Assembly: GCA_003647715.1 (NCBI GenBank)
Contig: QMNJ01000072.1
Coordinates: forward strand, 1 to 7,628
Reading direction: 5' to 3'
Origin: Candidatus Coatesiibacteriota bacterium
GTDB taxonomy: Bacteria > RBG-13-66-14 > B26-G2
Length of the DNA stretch: 7,628 nt
The notes beneath the pieces are model-generated. The model made no database searches and was not told the DNA's origin. It worked only from the letters and a program-made list of their open reading frames with translations. Position numbers and translations under genes: made by a program. Below are positions 1 to 5,445 of the stretch, piece after piece (the stretch's first letter is position 1; the number at the start of each line of letters is the position of its first letter).

Positions 1-972
1 TAAGTCCAAATAGGATTGTTCTCCAGGTTTAGACATCTCAATACGCCTAATAAGATTATCCCTGGTCGTGGGTATAATAAGCAGAGTGGAAGTGGTTACG
101 AATATAATAACAATTAGTATCAAGAACTTAGATGCATAGACCTTATATCTTTTGGCAATAAAGCACAATGCTATTATTACGAAAACAAACAGAATTAACC
201 AGGTGCCTCTTGATAGGGTGAGGAATATTGTAGATATCAGTATGAACAGATTAACAAAACCGCTATAGAATTTCCGCGAGGTAAGAAATAAGCCAATGGT
301 AAGAAGCATAGGGGGTATGAGAAATATACCTAGGTAATTGGGGTGGTCAAAGGTGGAGTAGGCACGAACCATATCATGAACGAAGATTGCTGGTTGATTA
401 TTCTGAGGTGGCGGGAATACCTGCCTGATGGCAGGGGAGAATACCTGTATTATTCCTATCAGTGAGATAACTATTGCAATAGGTAAGAATATTCTATTTA
501 TCCATTCTGAATCAATTCTATCAATAAGGATATAGAGCACAAAGAATATGAGAAAACCCTCAATGTATCTTATGCCCTGTTTGAATGTGGAGAGATTATC
601 CATGCTTATGGTTGAGACGACGATAATCCACAGTATAAAGGCGATAAGTGGTAAGAACATTGCAAATCTCTTGATAATGTCTTTTGACCTGGTGATTAAA
701 CATGTGATAGCAATTGATAGAATTGCGACCTCAGTGGTTGATACAGTCAATCTGCCAATGATATCTATACGCTTTTCAAAGGCAAGGAAGAGGATGAATG
801 TGGTCAGGGCAGATGGTGGAGAGACCATAGTAAGAGCTAAAAAAAGGGGTATAGAGATGACTAACAGGGGTCTGACAATAGTAGTTGATGAAGAGAATAT
901 GTGTAATAGAGCCAGGATAATAATAAGTGTTGCAAATGTTATATAAACAACGATATTATTTTTCCCGACCAC
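1..972 (-). CDS. O-antigen ligase/polymerase family membrane protein (Wzy_C-like), C-terminus off window
   Basis: Translating the minus strand gives an open frame of 324 residues running off the left edge, so the stop codon is not in the window. It is extremely hydrophobic, with about eight to nine predicted membrane segments. It carries hallmarks of the O-antigen ligase/polymerase (WaaL/Wzy_C) family: R203 followed by AYSTFDHPNYLGIFL (204-218), and TLSRGTWL (252-259) at the start of a membrane helix. Family members transfer or polymerise lipid-linked glycans on the outer face of the inner membrane. The conserved periplasmic His region of WaaL would lie beyond the edge, so ligase cannot be told from Wzy-type polymerase here. 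The GTG at 972 is chosen as start because it is the only usual start codon between the in-frame stop (1005-1003) and the first membrane helix, and a -10-like TATTAT lies 6 nt upstream. There is no Shine-Dalgarno. It is transcribed divergently from the M14 peptidase gene. Confidence 0.8.
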   Translation of the reverse strand, partial: MVGKNNIVVYITFATLIIILALLHIFSSSTTIVRPLLVISIPLFLALTMVSPPSALTTFILFLAFEKRIDIIGRLTVSTTEVAILSIAITCLITRSKDIIKRFAMFLPLIAFILWIIVVSTISMDNLSTFKQGIRYIEGFLIFFVLYILIDRIDSEWINRIFLPIAIVISLIGIIQVFSPAIRQVFPPPQNNQPAIFVHDMVRAYSTFDHPNYLGIFLIPPMLLTIGLFLTSRKFYSGFVNLFILISTIFLTLSRGTWLILFVFVIIALCFIAKRYKVYASKFLILIVIIFVTTSTLLIIPTTRDNLIRRIEMSKPGEQSYLDL

Positions 973-978
973 ACAGAG

Positions 979-1006
979 ATAATAACAAAAATGAGAATAG
1001 GGTTAA
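979..1006 (-). promoter_or_regulatory. Promoter of the O-antigen ligase-like gene (extended -10)
   Basis: Read on the minus strand, the element TGTTATTAT (987 to 979) is an extended -10 (TGn plus TATTAT). It ends 6 nt before the GTG at 972. A weak -35 candidate, TTAACC (1006 to 1001, 4 of 6 matches to TTGACA), sits 16 nt upstream of the hexamer. With a normal -10 to +1 distance, transcription would begin at or next to the GTG, giving a leaderless message. The same 16-nt element recurs on the plus strand ahead of the peptidase gene, which supports it being functional. Confidence 0.5.
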
Positions 1007-1061
1007 TATATAAAACTATAAAAGGATTTGTGTGCAATAATTAAATCATTTTTGTTATAAT
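979..1061. repeat. Inverted repeat in the divergent promoter region
   Basis: The 16-mer TCATTTTTGTTATAAT at 1046-1061 (plus) matches TCATTTTTGTTATTAT at 994-979 (minus) in 15 of 16 positions, including a perfect 13-bp core (982-994 against 1046-1058). The arms are separated by 51 bp. Each arm ends in the -10 hexamer of the gene it faces, so the two promoters are mirror images. The arms could simply be two copies of a preferred promoter sequence, or a binding site for a regulator shared by both genes. Confidence 0.75.
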
Positions 1062-1069
1062 GATTAATA
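1046..1069 (+). promoter_or_regulatory. Promoter of the M14 peptidase gene (extended -10, leaderless start)
   Basis: TGTTATAAT at 1053-1061 region (TG at 1053-1054 is part of the T-run, hexamer TATAAT 1056-1061) is a perfect -10 with a TGn extension. The eight bases 1062-1069 separate it from the ATG at 1070, so transcription should start at or within a few bases of the ATG. No convincing -35 is present at the usual spacing (TGCAAT at 1033-1038 is weak), as expected for an extended -10 promoter. No Shine-Dalgarno is present. Confidence 0.6.
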
Positions 1070-2806
1070 ATGAGATTATTTTATGTCTTACTAATAGTAT
1101 CTTTGCTTATCTTTGGCTCACTCAGTTCTGGTGATGAGATTGTCTTCTCTGTTCTCAATGTAAAGGTAAATAATGCGGATGATATGAGCACGCTCAGGCA
1201 TCTGGGATGTGATATAGACATAGTAAAGGACGGATGGGCGAGGGTTTATATCGCAAGGGATGATATTTATAAGATAGGTAGAACTGGGTTTACATATTAT
1301 GTATTATATGAAGATAGCAGGGATATATCTAACTGGGTGAAGGTTGACCCCGACCATGAGAAGAGGGACCCTTACAATCTTGACTTCACCAGTTATCATA
1401 GCCCTGAAAGTTTGTATGATGCTCTGGTTGAACTTAACACTAACTACCCTGATGTTACCAGGTTGTATCAGATTGGGACATCAGTTGAAGATAGACCCAT
1501 ATGGGCTTTGAAAATAACTGACAACCCGGATGTAGAAGAAGATGAACCTGAGATAAGGTTCATTGGGCTTCATCACGGTGACGAGAAGATATCGGTTGAG
1601 GTTCCACTATACTTTGCCAGTATCCTTCTTGATACCTATAAGCATATCAGTGAGACAAGAGAACTTGTTGAAGAAAGGGAAATATGGGTTGTTCCAATGA
1701 TGAACCCAGATGGCTGGGTTAGAAACACAAGATACAATGCAAATTATGTTGACCTGAACAGAAACTACAGTTATATGTGGAACCCTGATGAGGAACCTCA
1801 CTGCGGGGAATATCCATTCTCTGAGCCTGAGACATGTGCGATAAGGAATATATCAGCAAATGGATATGATTATCCAAACACCTTTGCTCTGGGAATAACA
1901 TGCCATTCTGGAGCGCAGTGCATCAACACGCCATGGAACTATGCAGACCCACCGGAGTATCCCGAGTACTCCTACCATCCAACCCCTGATGATGAGGTAG
2001 TGATGGAGATAGCGAACCGCTTTGCAGAGATAAACACCACCCCCGGCTTCTGGGTAACAAATGGCTGTGAGTGGTATGCCACATGGGGCGACTGTAATGA
2101 TTGGTCTTATGGTGAAAGGTCCTGCATTGATTATACCCTTGAGATTTCAGATGTAAAAACACCACCTGAGAACCAGATTATCACCTACTGCAAATACAAT
2201 CTTACTTCTCTATTCTTTATCTGTATCGCTTCTGATTGTGGAATAAGAGGTAGGGTAACAGATGCTGATACAGGCGAACCAATACCAGCAAATATTGAGG
2301 TTGCCGGCATTGACTGGACCTGGTATAACGACCCATTATATGGGGATTATCATCGGATACTATCTGAGGGTTATTATGACATAACTGCATCAGCGAGCGG
2401 TTATATTCCGCAGACCGTCTATGATGTCTATGTAGATGACCTATATGCACCGGCAGAAAGGGTTGATTTTCAACTTGAGAAGAGTGTCAGCACATCAAAA
2501 GCGATTATAACCTCCAACGAAATTGAATCCAGTGTAGAATGTTCTCTACAATGTTATCCAAATCCAACTTCAGGATACTTAAACATTGGAATTAATGGCA
2601 AACTTGATAATTTGAAATCTATTGCCATATTAGATATCAGCGGGAGGGTAGTAAGAAGTATAGATATAAGTAGCGGTTATGCAGAGGGCAATAAAATATT
2701 AGTAGGGGTAGATTTATCCGACCTGAAGATTGACGATGGTGTCTATATTATTTGTATAGATATGAATAATAAGACATCATATAAGAAGATTATATATACG
2801 AGATAG
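1070..2806 (+). CDS. Secreted M14-family zinc carboxypeptidase with transthyretin-like domain and T9SS-like C-terminal domain
   Basis: This 578-residue protein starts with a short signal peptide (basic MR, hydrophobic 3-17, cleavage near residue 20). Residues about 24-95 resemble an M14 propeptide. The catalytic domain spans about 100-388. Zinc ligands are H169 and E172 (HxxE in HHGDE) and H279 (TCHSG). N230-R231 in VDLNRN match substrate-carboxylate binding residues, Y347 in DWSYGE matches Tyr248 of carboxypeptidase A, and E358 in DYTLEIS matches the catalytic Glu270. All key residues are present, so it should be active. Residues 391-470 form a CarboxypepD_reg/transthyretin-like beta domain (GRVTDADTGEPI). 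Residues 492-578 resemble a T9SS type A sorting domain (YPNPTSG, ILDISGRVV, DGVYI, KKIIYTR), although FlgD-Ig-like domains look similar. Fourteen cysteines suggest disulfides outside the cytoplasm. It probably trims peptides at or outside the outer membrane; exact specificity cannot be read from sequence. Confidence 0.9.
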   Translation: MRLFYVLLIVSLLIFGSLSSGDEIVFSVLNVKVNNADDMSTLRHLGCDIDIVKDGWARVYIARDDIYKIGRTGFTYYVLYEDSRDISNWVKVDPDHEKRDPYNLDFTSYHSPESLYDALVELNTNYPDVTRLYQIGTSVEDRPIWALKITDNPDVEEDEPEIRFIGLHHGDEKISVEVPLYFASILLDTYKHISETRELVEEREIWVVPMMNPDGWVRNTRYNANYVDLNRNYSYMWNPDEEPHCGEYPFSEPETCAIRNISANGYDYPNTFALGITCHSGAQCINTPWNYADPPEYPEYSYHPTPDDEVVMEIANRFAEINTTPGFWVTNGCEWYATWGDCNDWSYGERSCIDYTLEISDVKTPPENQIITYCKYNLTSLFFICIASDCGIRGRVTDADTGEPIPANIEVAGIDWTWYNDPLYGDYHRILSEGYYDITASASGYIPQTVYDVYVDDLYAPAERVDFQLEKSVSTSKAIITSNEIESSVECSLQCYPNPTSGYLNIGINGKLDNLKSIAILDISGRVVRSIDISSGYAEGNKILVGVDLSDLKIDDGVYIICIDMNNKTSYKKIIYTR

Positions 2807-2832
2807 ATTTATGTTTGAAGAGAGGGTTTAAT

Positions 2833-2955
2833 TTGGAGGAGAAGACGAAAGGAATTTTACTGATAATTGTAGCACTCATCCTGGTTTTTCTGAGTTTTGT
2901 GTGTGTATTTACTCCCATATTCAGGATGTTCACTGAATATCTGGGCTTAAAATAG
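2833..2955 (+). CDS. Small single-pass membrane protein (hypothetical microprotein)
   Basis: An open frame bounded upstream by TAA at 2782-2784 ends at TAG 2953-2955. The preferred start is TTG 2833, giving 40 residues, because the purine-rich GAAGAGAGGG (2817-2826) lies 6 nt ahead as a plausible ribosome binding site. TTG 2815 would give 46 residues but lacks such a site. The peptide has a charged N-terminus (EEKTK), one strong membrane helix (GILLIIVALILVFLSFVCVF, residues 7-26) and a short basic tail, TPIFRMFTEYLGLK. It follows the peptidase stop by 26 bp and is probably co-transcribed with it. The end of the helix and tail faintly resemble the N-terminal anchor of Cox11/CtaG copper chaperones (LSFA.VPLYRLFC..TG), but the Cys and the whole globular domain are absent. 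Function is unknown. There is no ATG, so expression is not certain. Confidence 0.5.
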   Translation: MEEKTKGILLIIVALILVFLSFVCVFTPIFRMFTEYLGLK

Positions 2956-3009
2956 CCATTTAATTGCTTGGATAATCCATATTCATTTCTAAAAACACTG
3001 ATTATTTAT

Positions 3010-3023
3010 TATAATCTGCAAAT
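3010..3023 (+). promoter_or_regulatory. gyrA promoter -10 with leaderless start
   Basis: A perfect TATAAT at 3010-3015 is followed by eight bases (3016-3023) and then the gyrA ATG at 3024. This is the same hexamer and the same spacing as at the peptidase gene. No TGn extension and no good -35 are seen (TTCTAA at 2987-2992 is weak), and the bases before the ATG contain no Shine-Dalgarno. The arrangement predicts a leaderless gyrA message. Confidence 0.55.
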
Positions 3024-5444
3024 ATGAACGAGAAGGTATCAGAAGATAATATTATACAAGTAGATATATCGCAGGAGATGAAGTCATCCTATCTTGATTA
3101 CTCTATGTCTGTAATAGTGGGCAGAGCACTGCCTGATGCCAGAGATGGTCTAAAACCCGTTCACAGAAGGATACTCTATGGGATGTATCAGATGGGTTTA
3201 CGACCTGACTCTGCATACAAGAAATCAGCAAGGGTAGTTGGTGAAGTGATGGGCAAGTATCATCCCCATGGTGATATGGCATTATATGATGCGCTGGTCA
3301 GGATGGCACAGGGATTTTCTATGAGGTATCAACTGGTTGATGGGCAGGGAAACTTTGGCTCGGTTGATGGTGACTCGCCAGCGGCAATGAGATACACAGA
3401 GGCACGGCTTACACCGATAGCTATGACTATGCTTGCCGACATTGAGAAACAAACAGTCAACTTCGTTCCCAACTTTGATGACACTATGAAAGAACCGGTG
3501 GTCCTCCCAACTATGATACCCAATCTCATATTGAACGGCTCCGATGGTATTGCTGTGGGGATGGCGACCAGAATACCTCCCCATAACCTGTCTGAGGTGG
3601 TTTCAGCCATAATTGAACTCATAAAAGACCCAAAAATGGACACAAATGAACTCTTGAAATATGTTAAAGGTCCTGACTTCCCCACCGGTGGTTATATAGT
3701 TGGAAGGAAGGGAATAACAGATGCGTATAAAAGGGGAAGAGGTAAGATAACAATAAGGGCTAAGATAAACGAAGAGGTGTCTCAAACAGGTAGAAAGCGA
3801 CTTGTAGTAAGCGAGATACCATTTCAGGTGAATAAAGCCAGATTGATTGAACAGATAGCGGAACTGGTCAGAAATAGGAAGATTGAGGGTATATCAGATA
3901 TCAGGGATGAGTCGGACAGGGAGGGATTGAGGGTGGTAATTGAGTTGAAAAGGGGTGAAGATGTAAAGAGTGTAATTCATAAACTACTAAAGCTCACATC
4001 TCTTGAGACGACATTTGGGATAATAATGCTCGCTCTAGACGATGGCAGACCGAGGATACTAACTCTTAAAGAGATACTTGAGATATTTATCAAACACAGG
4101 CGCGAGGTAGTTACCAGAAGGTCTGAATTTCTGTTGAACAAGGCAGAGGAGAGAGCTCATATTCTTCAGGGACTTATGGTAGCGGTAGATAATATTGATG
4201 AAGTAGTGGCAATAATTAAGAAGGCGAGTGATGTAGATAATGCAAGACGGACACTTATGAAAAGGTTTAAACTTTCAGAAAGCCAGGCGCAGGCAATATT
4301 GGATATGAAATTATCAAGATTGACCACTATGGAGAGGAGGAAGATAGCAGAGGAGTTAGAGAACACATTGAAGGAGATAGATTATCTCAGGGCGATTCTC
4401 GGTGCTCCGGAATTGCTTGATGAGGAGATAGTAAAGGAACTTAAAACCATACGAGAGAGATTTGGTGACGAGAGAAAGACCACAATTATTGACGAGGATG
4501 AAATTGCTGGCTCCTACGAAGTTATACCCAGAGAGGAACAGGTAGTAATTGTTACAAGAGCAGGGTATCTAAAGAGGATGAGCGAAACATCATTCACCCG
4601 TTTAAGGTCTAGGATAATGCCCGTGGATAAGGATAAAGACATTGATTATCCCATACAGATAATCCGTTGTGACTATGATGATAACCTGATGGTATTCACT
4701 GAGGAGGGAAGATGCTACTCGCTAAAAGTAAGCTTACTACCTGAAGTTGGCGGTGGTCAAAGGGGAAAAACATTGAGGGTGCTTCTTGGTTCAGAAAGAG
4801 AGGAGAGAATCTCATTTGCCATTTCAACGAAGGATGGTAATGAAAGATATGTTGTCTTCGTTACTAAGAATGGCTTGATTAAGAGAAGCAAACTTAACCT
4901 ATTCTTCAATGCGAGGAGAAAAGGTATCATTGCTATGATATTAAAGAACGGTGACAGAGTTGTATCTGGAACCCTGACCACAGGGAAAGACGACCTGATT
5001 GTCTCTACCGCAAGGGGTCAGGTCATTAGATTGTCTGAAGAAGACATACGACCCTCTGGAAGGAATGCAGGCGGTGTAATAGGTATAAAACTGTTGAAAG
5101 ACGACCATGTGATAAAAATAACAAACGCAGAGGATAAAAAGTTCCTAATTCTGGTTACTTCTTCTGGATATATGAAGAAGGTATCCCTCAATGAATTTGG
5201 CAAGAAGAGGAGAGCTTCTATGGGGGTGAAGTCGTTTTCAGATATAGTTATAGTAGGTGAAGTTATTAGTGTGGAAGCAGTGAATAATGAGGACACTGTT
5301 CTCGTATCATTGTCAAATGGAAAGACCTATCAATTGTCTGTGGCAAAGGTAAAGGAATTAAAGAGAAGCTCACGAGGGGTCAAGATAAAAGAGGTGACCG
5401 GTAGAAAAAGGGTTATGAATCTCATAAAATTTCCTGTAAGATAA
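3024..5444 (+). CDS. gyrA: DNA gyrase subunit A (GyrA-type type IIA topoisomerase subunit), GyrA box not recognisable
   Basis: The 806-residue protein is the breakage-reunion subunit of a type IIA topoisomerase, which with GyrB passes one DNA duplex through another. The winged-helix/tower core covers about 10-500. It includes YSMSVIVGRALPDARDGLKPVHRR (split motif, 26-49), the catalytic R123-Y124 pair in AAMRYTEARL, and I176 in GIAVGMAT, equivalent to the DNA-intercalating Ile174 of E. coli. A coiled-coil and gate region spans about 350-460. The C-terminal beta-pinwheel has six blades, starting near 505, 554, 608, 656, 706 and 757. The canonical GyrA box QRRGGKG is not found: the equivalent stretch in blade 1 reads TRLRSRIMP (525-533). 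The quinolone-contact position Ser83 is M85, while D89 (Asp87) is kept. The length and conserved core favour gyrA, but a topoisomerase IV (ParC)-like role is possible. No gyrB is adjacent. The gene is very purine-rich, with mostly AGA/AGG arginine codons. Confidence 0.88.
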   Translation: MNEKVSEDNIIQVDISQEMKSSYLDYSMSVIVGRALPDARDGLKPVHRRILYGMYQMGLRPDSAYKKSARVVGEVMGKYHPHGDMALYDALVRMAQGFSMRYQLVDGQGNFGSVDGDSPAAMRYTEARLTPIAMTMLADIEKQTVNFVPNFDDTMKEPVVLPTMIPNLILNGSDGIAVGMATRIPPHNLSEVVSAIIELIKDPKMDTNELLKYVKGPDFPTGGYIVGRKGITDAYKRGRGKITIRAKINEEVSQTGRKRLVVSEIPFQVNKARLIEQIAELVRNRKIEGISDIRDESDREGLRVVIELKRGEDVKSVIHKLLKLTSLETTFGIIMLALDDGRPRILTLKEILEIFIKHRREVVTRRSEFLLNKAEERAHILQGLMVAVDNIDEVVAIIKKASDVDNARRTLMKRFKLSESQAQAILDMKLSRLTTMERRKIAEELENTLKEIDYLRAILGAPELLDEEIVKELKTIRERFGDERKTTIIDEDEIAGSYEVIPREEQVVIVTRAGYLKRMSETSFTRLRSRIMPVDKDKDIDYPIQIIRCDYDDNLMVFTEEGRCYSLKVSLLPEVGGGQRGKTLRVLLGSEREERISFAISTKDGNERYVVFVTKNGLIKRSKLNLFFNARRKGIIAMILKNGDRVVSGTLTTGKDDLIVSTARGQVIRLSEEDIRPSGRNAGGVIGIKLLKDDHVIKITNAEDKKFLILVTSSGYMKKVSLNEFGKKRRASMGVKSFSDIVIVGEVISVEAVNNEDTVLVSLSNGKTYQLSVAKVKELKRSSRGVKIKEVTGRKRVMNLIKFPVR

Positions 5445-5445
5445 A

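Noticed and set aside
548..946. A plus-strand open frame of 132 residues
   Set aside because: It lies opposite the clearly conserved O-antigen ligase-family frame on the minus strand, and its translation has no coherent domain or hydrophobic pattern, so it is an antisense shadow.
2811..2831. Six-codon ATG minicistron (MFEERV) just ahead of the small membrane gene
   Set aside because: It is too short to judge, has no ribosome binding site of its own and no attenuator-like structure nearby. It most likely occurs by chance.
2835..2841. Strong Shine-Dalgarno-like GGAGGAG
   Set aside because: No ATG, GTG or TTG lies 5-12 nt downstream in any useful frame. The bases are the Glu-Glu codons of the small protein.
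2969..2979. Short palindrome TGGATaATCCA upstream of the gyrA -10
   Set aside because: Arms of only 5 bp around one central base are expected by chance in AT-rich DNA. It could be an operator, but nothing else supports this, and it is too weak to be a terminator.
3282..5296. Several antisense open frames within gyrA
   Set aside because: They overlap a highly conserved gene in full and show no domain signal, so they are by-products of its purine-rich codon use.
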